64,000 bases of DNA from DATEGZ01 sp035519535. GTDB lineage: Bacteria > Acidobacteriota > Vicinamibacteria > Vicinamibacterales > SCN-69-37. The notes beneath the pieces are model-generated. The model ran no database searches. It worked only from the letters and a program-made list of their open reading frames with translations, and was not told the DNA's origin. The translations under genes and the position numbers were made by a program. This document shows, in pieces, positions 18,584 through 27,331 of this stretch. The stretch covers positions 45,251 to 109,250 of the forward strand of contig DATIWF010000015.1 in the NCBI GenBank assembly GCA_035519535.1. Reading direction: 5' to 3'. Numbering within the stretch: position 1 is the stretch's first letter; the number at the start of each line of letters is the position of its first letter.

Positions 18584-19450
18584 TCACCCCCTGGCCGCGC
18601 GCTTCTTCTGGGCCGTGCGCGCGGGCATCCGCAGGGGCTTGTCGGCGGCGATCTTGGCCGCCTTCTTCTTGGTCGTGGAGACGCGATCGAGGCTCTGGCG
18701 CAGCGCCTCCATGAGGTTGACGACCTTGGGCGGCGCTTCTTCCTTCGGCGCGACGATCTCCTCGCCGGCGATCTTCGCCTCGATGATCTTGCGCAGCGCC
18801 ACCTGGTAGTCGTCCTTGTACTGCGTGAGATCGCCGCCGGTCTCGAAGTTGCTGATCACCTGGCGCGCGAGCTTCACTTCATCCGGCTTGATCTTGGCCG
18901 GGACGGTCTTGAGCTCGTCGATGGCGCTCATCGCGCGCACTTCGCTCGCGTGGCGCAGCGTGTACATCACCAGGCCGTTCTCGCGCGGCTGGATCGCGAC
19001 GAGGTACTCGCGCCCGTACAGCGACAGCTTGCCGACCGCCGCCTTGCCGGCCATGCCCTCGCGCATCACCGCGAATGCCTCGGCCGCGACGTTGCCATCC
19101 GGCGCCAGGTAGTACGGCTTCTCGATGTAGACCGGGTCGATCGTCTTCGCGTCGGTGAACTGCACGACGTTGATCACGCGCGTCGACTCGACGCGCACCT
19201 TCGCGATGTCCTCCTCGTCGAGGACGACGTATTTGCCCTTTTCGAACTCGTAGCCCTTCACGAGATCGGTGTTGGCCACTTCGACCTGGTCGGTCGGGCA
19301 CCACTTCTTGAGCTGAATGCGCGTGCGGCACTCCCGGTGGAGCTGGTGGAAACTGATGACGGCAGCCGCGTCCGTGGCTGGGAAGACACGGACGGGGATG
19401 CTGACCAGACTGATCTTGAGATAGCCCTTCCAGGTCGCGCGTGCCGCCAT
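18584..19450 (-). CDS. ku: Ku DNA end-binding protein (NHEJ)
   Basis: A 288-aa bacterial Ku with the typical opening TWKGYLKISLVSIPVRVF and the ring-forming core (SFHQLHRECRTRIQLKKWCP, ELVKGYEFEKGKYVVLDEED-like region). The C-terminal tail is Lys/Ala-rich, as in Ku proteins that contact LigD and DNA. It forms a homodimeric ring on double-strand ends and recruits LigD. The start has AGGAG upstream. It is divergent from ligD across 187 bases that contain a heptamer repeat. Confidence 0.95.
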   Translation of the reverse strand: MAARATWKGYLKISLVSIPVRVFPATDAAAVISFHQLHRECRTRIQLKKWCPTDQVEVANTDLVKGYEFEKGKYVVLDEEDIAKVRVESTRVINVVQFTDAKTIDPVYIEKPYYLAPDGNVAAEAFAVMREGMAGKAAVGKLSLYGREYLVAIQPRENGLVMYTLRHASEVRAMSAIDELKTVPAKIKPDEVKLARQVISNFETGGDLTQYKDDYQVALRKIIEAKIAGEEIVAPKEEAPPKVVNLMEALRQSLDRVSTTKKKAAKIAADKPLRMPARTAQKKRAARG

Positions 19451-19517
19451 ACAGGACTCCTAGGTTATCGGCTGGAAACTCCAAGCTTACACCGTGCACA
19501 GGAGTGCACGCTCTTTC

Positions 19518-19552
19518 AGGCACCAGGCACCAGGCACCAGGCACCGGGCACC
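19518..19552. repeat. Heptanucleotide repeat, five AGGCACC units
   Basis: Four AGGCACC units and one GGGCACC in the Ku-ligD spacer. This is the reverse complement of the GGTGCCT unit seen after tRNA-His and before truA. Further right, the 14 bases GTGCCTGATCCTAG just before ligD also occur just before the FNR-type gene. Confidence 0.85.
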
Positions 19553-19637
19553 GGAAACACGGGAGCACTCGCGAGTGCACGCGGACGGGCGCCAGTGCCC
19601 ATGCCTGAGGCCTCGTGCCTGATCCTAGAATGATGCG

Positions 19638-21770
19638 GTGTCCGCCTGGCGCGAGTCCCCCGCCTCCGTCCGCCCCATGCTGGCGTCGCTCGAGGCGCCG
19701 CCAATTGCACAACGGGGCCTCGTGTACGAGCCCAAGTACGACGGCATCCGGGCGCTGGTGGACCTCGCCCCGCCGGCCCGTCGCGGGGCGCCTGGCCACG
19801 TCGTGATCTACTCGCGCAACGGCAACGACAAGACGCGCCAGTTTCCGGCGATTGCCGGAGCGCTCGAGGCCATCACGCGCACGCTCGACGCGCCGATCCT
19901 CGTCGACGGCGAAATCGTCGCGACCGATCGCGCGGGCAGGCCCCTCGGGTTCCAGCAGATCCAGGGGCGCATCCACCTGACATCGGACACCGACATCGAG
20001 CGCGCGGACTCGGTCCTGCCGACCGCGCTGATGGTCTTCGATCTGCTGCGCGACGGCGACGAGGACCTGCGCGGCCAGCCGCTCGCGGCGCGCCGCTTGC
20101 GGCTCCAGGAGCGCCTGCGCGTGCCGAAGGCCGGGGCGCGCTGGGTCCGTCTGAGCGAAATCACGGCCGACGACGGGCGCGCCATGCTCGCACGGGCCCG
20201 GAGCGAGGGCTGGGAAGGCCTCATCGTGAAGGACGGCCGCTCGGTCTACCACAGCGGCAAGCGCACGCCCGCCTGGCGCAAGCTCAAGCTCCTCAAGCAG
20301 CAGGAATTTGTCGTCGGCGGCTGGACCGAGCCGCGGCTGAGCCGCCAGCACTTCGGCGCGCTGCTGCTGGGCTACTACAAGCAGAAGGCAGAAGGCAAAG
20401 GGCAGAAGGCAGAAGGCAGAAGGCAGAAGCTGACCTACGCAGGGAGCGTCGGGACGGGTTTCGATGATCGCGAGCTCGGGCGGCTCGCGGCGATGCTTCA
20501 CAAGCGCGCGTCGAACACGAGCCCGTTTGACGGATCGGTTGCGGTCGCGGAGACCGCGCACTGGGTGAAGCCGGAGCTGGTCGTCGAGGTGCGCTTCACG
20601 GAGTGGACGGACGAGGGGCTGCTGCGACAGCCGGTGTATCTCGGGACGCGGGAAGACAAGGACGCGAGGGAGGTGAGGAAAGAGGAGCCGAGGGATCCCG
20701 GGGAAGTCGCAACACGTTCCGGCGGATCGGGGGGTTCGCGGAAGCGCGTGCAAGAAACGTCGGATCCGCCACCCGGACTGGAGAAATTGATCGACGCGCT
20801 CACGGCGCTCGAAGAGGCGCGGAAAGACGGCGACGTCACGCTGCCGAACGGGGACGTCCTCCGCGTGACGAATCTGGCCAAGGTCTTCTGGCCGGACCTC
20901 GGGATCACGAAGGGCGAGCTGATTCGCTACTACGTCGCGGCGTCGCCGCTGCTGCTGCCGGCGGTGGACGACCGGCCGCTCGTGATGAAACGGTTTCCGA
21001 ACGGCGTCGGCAAGCCGGCCTTCTATCAGCAGCGCCACCCCGAGTCGGTGCCGGCCGGCGTGCGGCGCGAGGTGTTGCCCGCCGACGTCGATCCAATCGA
21101 CGAGGAGGGGCCGCGCGATCGGCTGATTGGCGGCTCCCTCACGACGCTGATCTACATGACGCAGCTCGCGGCGATCTCCCAGGATCCCTGGTTCTCGCGG
21201 GTGGCTGACCCGCTCCACCAGGATTACACGGCGATCGACCTCGATCCGGGCGAGGAGACCGGCTTCGATCGGATCCTCGATGTCGCGCGCTGGGTGAAGG
21301 ACGAGCTCGACCAGTTGTCGATTCCGGCGGTGCCGAAGACGTCGGGATCGCGCGGCCTGCACATCTACATCCCGCTGCCGAAGCGCACGACATACGAAAC
21401 CGGCCTGCTGCTGTGCCATATGATCGCGAGCGTGGTGTCGACCAAGCACTCGAAGGTCGCGACGATCGAGCGGATGGTCAAGCGGCGCCCGCGCGGCACC
21501 GTCTATGTCGATTACCTGCAGAACATCCTCGGCAAGACGCTCGCGACGGCCTACTCGGCGCGCGCGAGCGACTATGGTGGCGTGTCCACGCCGCTCACGT
21601 GGAAAGAAGTCGAAGCGGGTGTCGATCCACACGACTTCACGGTGCGAACCGTGCTCGATCGCTTCGCCAAGACCGGCGACCTCTGGGCGCGGCTGCGGAC
21701 GGGGAAGCCGGCCGACCTCAGGGCGATCCTGCGGAAAGGCAAGGGCACGGAGAGATCAAGTCAGAAGTAA
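19638..21770 (+). CDS. ligD: DNA ligase D, ligase-polymerase two-domain form
   Basis: A 710-aa NHEJ ligase. Residues 10-330 are the ATP-dependent ligase, with adenylation motif EPKYDGIRA (K33) and motifs VDGEIVA, GWEGLIVKDG and TPAWRKLKLLK, followed by an OB fold. After a charged Gly/Ser linker (about 335-385) comes the primase-like polymerase domain (LAKVFWPDLGITKGELIRYY, DLDPGEETGFD, SGSRGLHIYIPLP). The 3'-phosphoesterase domain of mycobacterial LigD is absent; this LIG-POL order is like Bacillus YkoU. The OB-fold loop after GALLLGYY carries a 17-residue Lys/Glu/Gly insert encoded by seven heptamer repeats, so slippage would shift the frame. The stop codon also lies in a repeat-like sequence. 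The start is a GTG. Confidence 0.93.
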   Translation: MSAWRESPASVRPMLASLEAPPIAQRGLVYEPKYDGIRALVDLAPPARRGAPGHVVIYSRNGNDKTRQFPAIAGALEAITRTLDAPILVDGEIVATDRAGRPLGFQQIQGRIHLTSDTDIERADSVLPTALMVFDLLRDGDEDLRGQPLAARRLRLQERLRVPKAGARWVRLSEITADDGRAMLARARSEGWEGLIVKDGRSVYHSGKRTPAWRKLKLLKQQEFVVGGWTEPRLSRQHFGALLLGYYKQKAEGKGQKAEGRRQKLTYAGSVGTGFDDRELGRLAAMLHKRASNTSPFDGSVAVAETAHWVKPELVVEVRFTEWTDEGLLRQPVYLGTREDKDAREVRKEEPRDPGEVATRSGGSGGSRKRVQETSDPPPGLEKLIDALTALEEARKDGDVTLPNGDVLRVTNLAKVFWPDLGITKGELIRYYVAASPLLLPAVDDRPLVMKRFPNGVGKPAFYQQRHPESVPAGVRREVLPADVDPIDEEGPRDRLIGGSLTTLIYMTQLAAISQDPWFSRVADPLHQDYTAIDLDPGEETGFDRILDVARWVKDELDQLSIPAVPKTSGSRGLHIYIPLPKRTTYETGLLLCHMIASVVSTKHSKVATIERMVKRRPRGTVYVDYLQNILGKTLATAYSARASDYGGVSTPLTWKEVEAGVDPHDFTVRTVLDRFAKTGDLWARLRTGKPADLRAILRKGKGTERSSQK
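20381..20429. repeat. Seven GCAGAAG heptamers inside ligD
   Basis: Seven consecutive 7-base units, six GCAGAAG and one GCAAAGG, totalling 49 bases within the ligase OB-fold coding region. They encode a KQKAEGKGQKAEGRRQK loop. Forty-nine is not a multiple of three, and gain or loss of one unit would cause a frameshift. Confidence 0.92.
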
Positions 21771-21790
21771 GAAGCCGCTCACTTCTCCCG
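21755..21790. repeat. AGAAGT-family repeat and hairpin at the ligD stop
   Basis: TCAAGTCAGAAGTAAGAAGC, followed within a few bases by CACTTCTCCC, folds as GAAGT/ACTTC around the ligD stop codon. The sequence matches the tRNA-spacer repeats at 55898. It lies between the convergent ligD and Asp-box genes and may act as a bidirectional terminator. Confidence 0.45.
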
Positions 21791-21824
21791 GCAGACTGAC
21801 GGGCGAGTGGCCTTGCCTTCTGCC

Positions 21825-24800
21825 CTACTTCTTGCTCTCCGCCTGAATCGCCGCCAGGTCCGCCTTTGCTTCGGCCAGGGCGTCGCGCATTGTTCCTGTC
21901 GGGGCCGCGAGTGTGCCCGTGCGCGCGCCCGATCCGACGAACGCGTTGATCAACCCGCTCAGACGCTGACGCAGCGGCTGCACGCTTTGCCCTGAGCCTG
22001 CCGACGGGCCAGCGCCGCCCCGCCCGCCTCCGCCGCGGCCTCCGCCACCGCCAACCAGCCGTTGCTCGAGCGCCTGCAGGCGCGTGGCCTCATCTCCGCT
22101 CGCCGAGGCGCGGCGGGATGCCAGGCTCGACGCCAGCGCCTCGACCGCCGTCTGCATGTCCATGACCTCGACGACGAACGCTTCGCGCGCCTTGTGCTGG
22201 GCCGGGGTCACCGACGACGTCGGATCGGCGCGGACTTCGAACGTCCGTGACTCCTGCGCGACGCCATTCACCTCGAGCGTGACTTTGAACGTGCCGGGCG
22301 CGACGTGCGGGCCGCGCGCCCCGATATCGTGCGGCGGAATCGGCAGCTGCACGGCGCCCGCGCGCTGCAGCGACGGCCCGCCGCCTTCCTCACCGCCGCC
22401 ACCTCCGCCGCCGCGGCCGCTCCCCGCCGGCGGCGCAAAGCGCAAGTCCCAATTCACGCGATGTACCTGGCCCGCCTCGACCGGGCCGGTGAGCTCGCGC
22501 ACCACCCGCCCGCCCGCCGCGGTCACGATGAGCCGCACGTTCTGCGCCGGCTGCCCGAGCGAATAGCTGAACGACGCGCCTTCGGCCGGATTCTCTCCGG
22601 TGAAGAAGTAATGCGCCATGTTCGAGACATCTTCCCAGTAGAGGATCAAGGTCGCGCGCGGCACGTCGAACAGATGCGCGGGCGCCGCGGCAATGGCCGG
22701 CGTCCACTCGGCAATCGGCGAGGCGTCGTCCAGAATCCAGATTCCGCGCCCGTGCGTGCCGAGCACGAGGTCCTTCGTTCTCGGATGGACCATGATGTCG
22801 TCGTACCGCGTCGTCGGCAGGTTCGCCTTGAGTCGGGTCCAGTGCGCGCCGCTGTCGTGCGTCACGAACAGGGCGCGCTCGGTACCGGCGAAAAGCACGT
22901 TCGGATGGCCCGGATACTCCGCGAGGCTCCGGACCGACGCGTCATCGCGCGGCAATCCCGTCGTGACCGGAGTCCACGTCTTGCCGAAATCGCTGGTTCG
23001 GAAGATGTATGGCGCGAAATCGCCGTCGCGGTGCGCGTCGAACGGCACGTAGGCCGTGCCGCGGGAGGCCTCGGACGCGACGATGCGGCCCACGAACGTG
23101 CCGCTCTTGACGCCCGTGATCGCCGCGCTCAGCTCGGTCCACGTCGCGCCACCGTCCGTCGTGAGCTGCACGTTGCCGTCGTCAGTGCCGACCCAGAGGA
23201 TCTTCGGGTCGAGCGGTGACTCGGCGATGTTGGTGATCTCGCTGATGTTGTCGCCGTCGTTGCGCGAAAGCCGGATGTCGCGGTTCAGCACGCCCATCAT
23301 CGGCAGGGCGTCCCGGTCGATCGATCGCGTCAGGTCCTTGGTGCGCGTCCACGTCGAGCCGAAATCCTTCGAGATGAACAAGCGGTTGGCGCCAAGATAC
23401 ACCGTGCCTGACGTGTGACGGGACGCCAGCACGGGCGCGTCCCAGTCGTAGCGGTACGGAGGCTCGCCCGCGGGTGGACGCGGATTGATGCCAATCGTGT
23501 CGCCCGTCAGCGGGTCGACGCGGGAGAGGTTGCCGCCGCTGGACGACGAGTAGACCTTGCGCCAGTCCGCCTTGTCCACCGCCTTGCCCGTGCCGTCGCT
23601 GAAGCCGATTTCCTGCCAGTCCTGGTTGAGGATGCCGAGCCAGTGCCGCGTCGCGCTCGGGCCCATCCAGGAGTGATTGTCCTGCAGGCCGGCATAGATC
23701 CAGTAGGGGTCGCGGTCGTCCACCGCGATCCGGTAGATCTGCGCGACGGGAATGTTGTTCACGCGGATGTAGGTCTTGCCCATGTCCCAGCTCTCGTGCA
23801 ACCCGCCGTCGCCGACGACGTAGATGTGGCTGGAGTTGGCCGGGTCCACGCGGATGACGTGGTGGTCCGTCTTGAGTCCGACGTCGTACGTGGGCGAGGT
23901 CGGCTCTTCCTCGAACGTGGCGCCGCCATCCTCGCTCTTGACGATGTAGGTGCCGGGCAGCCAGATGCGCTTGTCGTCGTTGGGGTCGATCGTCGGCTTG
24001 CTGTAGTACATCGGGCGCGGATTGGTCGGGCTCATCCGCTTCCAGGTCGCACCGGCGTCCTCGGTGCGATACGTGCCGCCCGCGGTCGCGTGCTCGATCG
24101 TGGCGATGAGCACGTCGGGTTTCGACCGGGCGATCGCCAGGCCGATGCGGCCCTTGTCGCCGGCCGGGATGCCGTTCTCCAGCTTCTGCCACGTCGCGCC
24201 CGCATCGGTCGTCTTGTAGATCGCGCTGCCGGGTCCGCCGCCGTTGAAGCCGAAGGTTTTGCGCAGGCGCTGATACGTGGCGGCGTACAGCACCTTGCCG
24301 TCGCGCGGATCCATCACGAGGTCGGTCGCGCCCGTGAAGGCATCGACGTACAGCACTTTCGTCCAGGTGCGGCCCGCGTCGGTCGTCTTGAAGACGCCGC
24401 GCTCCGGATTCTCGGCCCAGAGGTTGCCAACGGCGGCGACAAACGCGACGTTCGGATCGACCGGATCAAGGACGACGCGTCCGATCGACCGCGTTTCGTG
24501 CAGCCCGAGGTAGGACCACGTCGCCCCGGCGTCGGTCGAGCGGTACACGCCGCCGCCCCAGGAGGAGCTCTGCCGGTTGTTGTTCTCGCCCGTGCCGGCC
24601 CAGACGATCCTCGAGTCGCGCTCGAAGATCGCCAGCGCGCCAAACGTGTTGTCCGGCTGCTGGCCGAAGACGTCCGTCCAGGTCACGCCCTTGTTCACGG
24701 ACTTCCACAGGCCGCCCGTGGCGGCGCCGACGTAGAGGACGGCGGGATTCTGCGGGTCGACTTGGAGGTCATGGATGCGGCCGCCGGTCGCCGCTGGACC

Positions 24801-24929
24801 GATGTCACGGAAATGCAGGGCATCGAACGGTCCGCGGCCCGACGCAGGCGGAGTCTGCAGCCGCGCCGGGGCAACGGCAGCGACGATGACGATGCAAGCG
24901 TACGCGACGGAGCTCAGGGCGCGGCGCAT
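21825..24929 (-). CDS. Secreted sortilin/VPS10-like Asp-box repeat protein
   Basis: A 1034-aa exported protein (signal peptide residues 1-27). At least eleven Asp-box motifs of the form S/T-x-D-x-G-x-T-W are visible, for example RSTDAGATW, KTTDAGRTW, RTEDAGATW, ISKDFGSTW, LTTDGGATW and RTSDFGKTW, implying one or two beta-propellers (about residues 35-760). A C-terminal beta-sandwich-like region follows, then Gly/Arg-rich linkers and a helical tail. Family members are annotated as glycosyl hydrolases or sortilin-like proteins, with little experimental support for a substrate. The ATG at 24929 opens the signal peptide and has GAGGG upstream; an in-frame ATG at 25001 would overlap the divergent gene. 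Confidence 0.82.
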   Translation of the reverse strand: MRRALSSVAYACIVIVAAVAPARLQTPPASGRGPFDALHFRDIGPAATGGRIHDLQVDPQNPAVLYVGAATGGLWKSVNKGVTWTDVFGQQPDNTFGALAIFERDSRIVWAGTGENNNRQSSSWGGGVYRSTDAGATWSYLGLHETRSIGRVVLDPVDPNVAFVAAVGNLWAENPERGVFKTTDAGRTWTKVLYVDAFTGATDLVMDPRDGKVLYAATYQRLRKTFGFNGGGPGSAIYKTTDAGATWQKLENGIPAGDKGRIGLAIARSKPDVLIATIEHATAGGTYRTEDAGATWKRMSPTNPRPMYYSKPTIDPNDDKRIWLPGTYIVKSEDGGATFEEEPTSPTYDVGLKTDHHVIRVDPANSSHIYVVGDGGLHESWDMGKTYIRVNNIPVAQIYRIAVDDRDPYWIYAGLQDNHSWMGPSATRHWLGILNQDWQEIGFSDGTGKAVDKADWRKVYSSSSGGNLSRVDPLTGDTIGINPRPPAGEPPYRYDWDAPVLASRHTSGTVYLGANRLFISKDFGSTWTRTKDLTRSIDRDALPMMGVLNRDIRLSRNDGDNISEITNIAESPLDPKILWVGTDDGNVQLTTDGGATWTELSAAITGVKSGTFVGRIVASEASRGTAYVPFDAHRDGDFAPYIFRTSDFGKTWTPVTTGLPRDDASVRSLAEYPGHPNVLFAGTERALFVTHDSGAHWTRLKANLPTTRYDDIMVHPRTKDLVLGTHGRGIWILDDASPIAEWTPAIAAAPAHLFDVPRATLILYWEDVSNMAHYFFTGENPAEGASFSYSLGQPAQNVRLIVTAAGGRVVRELTGPVEAGQVHRVNWDLRFAPPAGSGRGGGGGGGEEGGGPSLQRAGAVQLPIPPHDIGARGPHVAPGTFKVTLEVNGVAQESRTFEVRADPTSSVTPAQHKAREAFVVEVMDMQTAVEALASSLASRRASASGDEATRLQALEQRLVGGGGGRGGGGRGGAGPSAGSGQSVQPLRQRLSGLINAFVGSGARTGTLAAPTGTMRDALAEAKADLAAIQAESKK

Positions 24930-24990
24930 CTCGATACCCTCGCGATGGACGGCGTGGCGGGCGGTCGGCGCATGGTACAACACGTGACGC

Positions 24991-25896
24991 ATGATGCTCA
25001 CGCGCTTTGCACCCGCGCCGACCGGTTACCTCCATCTCGGCCACGTCGCGAACGCCATCTACGTGTGGGGACTGGCCCGCGTCCGCGGCGCGCGCGTGCT
25101 CCTGCGCGTCGAAGACCACGACGCCGAGCGCAGCCGGCCGGAGTACGAGCGGGCGCTCGTGGACGACCTCGACTGGCTGGGCTTCGCCCCCGATCTCTAT
25201 CCGACGTCGGCGTTCCGCGCGGGGGCCTGCCCGTCGCGTCAGAGCGAGCGCCGGGACCTGTACGCTGACATCGCCATGCGCCTGGCCGCCGCCGGCCTGG
25301 TCTACGGCTGCGCCTGCACTCGCCAGGACGTCCTCCGCGCGTCGCCGGCGGCCGAGGGCGGGGAGCGGCGCTATCCAGGCACGTGCCGCACACGCCAGCT
25401 GCCGCTGTCCGACCGCGTGGCCTGGCGAATTCGCCTCGAGCCTGGCGTCGAAACGTTCGACGATCTCCTGCAGGGCCCCCAATCGCAGGACCCCTCCGCG
25501 TATTGCGGCGACGTCGTCATCCGCGATCGGCTCGGGAACTGGACGTACCAGTTCGCCGTGAGCGTGGACGACTTTCTGCAGGAAGTGACCTTCGTCGTAC
25601 GGGGGAGGGATCTGCTGACGTCGACGGCGCGCCAAATCCGGCTCGCCCGGCTCATCGGCCGGGCGGAGCCGGCGGCGTTCGCACACCATCCGCTCATCAT
25701 GCAGTCGGCGAGGCAGAAATTGAGCAAGGCCGATCGCGCGGCCGGCATTCGCGACCTGCGCGACGCAGGCTGGACGCCGGATCGCGTGATTGGCGAAGCC
25801 GCCCGGCGCGTGGGCCTGAAAGCGCCGCGCGAGCTGCCCGCCGGGGCGGTGGGGGAGTGCTTCGCTTACTTCGCCGGTCCGGGGACGACTTTCTGA
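24991..25896 (+). CDS. gluQ: Glutamyl-Q tRNA(Asp) synthetase
   Basis: A 301-aa short glutamyl-tRNA synthetase paralogue lacking the anticodon-binding domain. HIGH-type motif APAPTGYLHLGHV, zinc-site Cys in YGCACTRQDV and YPGTCR, and KMSKS-type motif QKLSKADRA are present. It attaches glutamate to the queuosine of tRNA-Asp. Two adjacent ATGs (24991, 24994) can start it. It is divergent from the Asp-box protein and overlaps the convergent lipoprotein gene by 31 bases at its 3' end. No queuosine synthesis genes are in the window. Confidence 0.9.
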   Translation: MMLTRFAPAPTGYLHLGHVANAIYVWGLARVRGARVLLRVEDHDAERSRPEYERALVDDLDWLGFAPDLYPTSAFRAGACPSRQSERRDLYADIAMRLAAAGLVYGCACTRQDVLRASPAAEGGERRYPGTCRTRQLPLSDRVAWRIRLEPGVETFDDLLQGPQSQDPSAYCGDVVIRDRLGNWTYQFAVSVDDFLQEVTFVVRGRDLLTSTARQIRLARLIGRAEPAAFAHHPLIMQSARQKLSKADRAAGIRDLRDAGWTPDRVIGEAARRVGLKAPRELPAGAVGECFAYFAGPGTTF

Positions 25897-26387
25897 AAGC
25901 CGTCACCGTCCCAGAAGTAGTAGATCCGGTCGCCTGCACACGACACCGTGTACGCCGAGTTGTGGCTCAGGTAGTCGTCCGACTTCGTCGTCGGATTGAT
26001 GTACTTGGTGCCGCGCGGCGCGGACGCGACGGACCGCTCAGCCTTGTCACCCGACATCGACTCGATCTCGTACAAGCGGTAGTCGTTCAGCCAGCCCATG
26101 ATGATCACGAGCTTGACCGCATCGGCGGCGTGGATCTCCACGACCCAGTCGCCGATGCCGTCCGAGTTGAGGTCGTCACTCGTCATCGTCGGGACTTTGC
26201 CGGCGTGGTCGCGGCATGCCGCGTCCCCGCTCGACGGCGCGAATTCCGCGAGCTGCCAGCCGGGATACTTCTGATCGAGCAGCTTGGCCGCGCCTTCAGG
26301 GAGGGCGCCAGGAATGGCCGGAGCCTTATGAAAGATGCAGGACGTGGTGAGGAGCGCGAAGACGGGGATGACGGCCAGATACTTCAC
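25866..26387 (-). CDS. Hypothetical lipoprotein
   Basis: 173 aa. The N-terminus MKYLAVIPVFALLTTSC has a lipoprotein signal with Cys17 as the lipidated residue. The mature part includes LDQKYPGWQLAEF, a Ca-binding-like segment DLNSDGIGDWVVE, and YYFWDGDGFQKV, consistent with a small beta-rich domain resembling FG-GAP/VCBS-type single repeats. I do not recognise a named family. It overlaps gluQ tail-to-tail. Confidence 0.75.
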   Translation of the reverse strand: MKYLAVIPVFALLTTSCIFHKAPAIPGALPEGAAKLLDQKYPGWQLAEFAPSSGDAACRDHAGKVPTMTSDDLNSDGIGDWVVEIHAADAVKLVIIMGWLNDYRLYEIESMSGDKAERSVASAPRGTKYINPTTKSDDYLSHNSAYTVSCAGDRIYYFWDGDGFQKVVPGPAK

Positions 26388-26486
26388 GTCCGCTATTAAA
26401 CGATAAAGCGAGCGGCGGAGTCGAGAGCGAAGCCTGTGCGGTCTGCGGCGGTGCTCCCCGTCGGTATCTGGATGCGCCCCCCTGGG

Positions 26487-27170
26487 CTAGGCAGGAAATC
26501 GCCGCTTGAGTCGCCGCGCGCCGGCAAGTCCGGCCGCCAACAAGGCGAGCGTCGTCGGTTCCGGCACCGGCGCCGGTGGGGGTTGGATGGTGTAGGTGAA
26601 TTCGGTCACCAATCCCGCCTCGTCCGCATAGACGGTCCCGTTCGAGAACATGCGCGAGGTCACGGTGCCGCTGTCGTCTTCGCTCTGGAAGACGTACTGC
26701 GCGGTACCTCCGGCGATCGTGACGTCCATCAGGAGGTTGCCGGCCATCGGGTCGTAGAGAAACGGCCCGCCGGAGAGGCTCAGGGCCGGCCCCACCGGAC
26801 CGCTCAGCGTTCCAGACCAGAACAGCGCGTTGTCCGCGCCCACGTTGTCGTCCATGTTGAACGACAAGCCTTGCACGGAGGCGCTCGTGGTCGAGAGCGA
26901 CACCGCGAACGTTGAGTCGCCGAACGACCCGCTGCCGAACACCGTGGCGAAGGTCAGGCCCGTGATGAGCAGCGGGTCCGTCGTGCCGAAAGCGCCGGCC
27001 GAGTACACCTGCTGATAGCGGTTCACCGAGAACGACGGCGAGCAGAGGAACGGCGCGCAGTTGATGCCTGTGACGGCGCCCACGGTGACGGACGAGGCTC
27101 GCGCCGAGACCGCGCCGGCGAGTAGCCCGACCACGACGAGCATTCCGATTCGACGAGGCGCCTGACCCAT
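26487..27170 (-). CDS. PEP-CTERM sorting-domain protein
   Basis: A 227-aa exported protein with an N-terminal signal peptide, a Ser/Thr/Gly-rich beta domain with two Cys near residue 40, and the C-terminal tripartite signal PVPEPTTLALLAAGLAGARR followed by basic residues. PEP-CTERM proteins are cleaved by exosortase and sent to the surface or matrix. The passenger domain is unrecognised. A second PEP-CTERM protein lies at 52751. Confidence 0.85.
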   Translation of the reverse strand: MGQAPRRIGMLVVVGLLAGAVSARASSVTVGAVTGINCAPFLCSPSFSVNRYQQVYSAGAFGTTDPLLITGLTFATVFGSGSFGDSTFAVSLSTTSASVQGLSFNMDDNVGADNALFWSGTLSGPVGPALSLSGGPFLYDPMAGNLLMDVTIAGGTAQYVFQSEDDSGTVTSRMFSNGTVYADEAGLVTEFTYTIQPPPAPVPEPTTLALLAAGLAGARRLKRRFPA

Positions 27171-27331
27171 GCCGACTGTCTACAAAGTAGCACGGGCGAT
27201 CGGCCGCACGCGGCTGAAAAAGGCCCGAAAACATTGGGTGAACCCGAGCTCGACGTCCAAGTTGTAATCGCGCGCGACAGCGACAAGACTCGTCGTCCGC
27301 CATTTCAAATGGCGTCGATCGTGTGCCTAAA

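Noticed and set aside
18879..21632. A 917-codon minus-strand frame across ligD and Ku
   Set aside because: It opposes LigD and runs out of phase through Ku; composition is that of an antisense shadow.
23415..25268. A 617-codon plus-strand frame opposite the Asp-box protein
   Set aside because: It is antisense to a protein with eleven clear Asp-box motifs and shows no domain.
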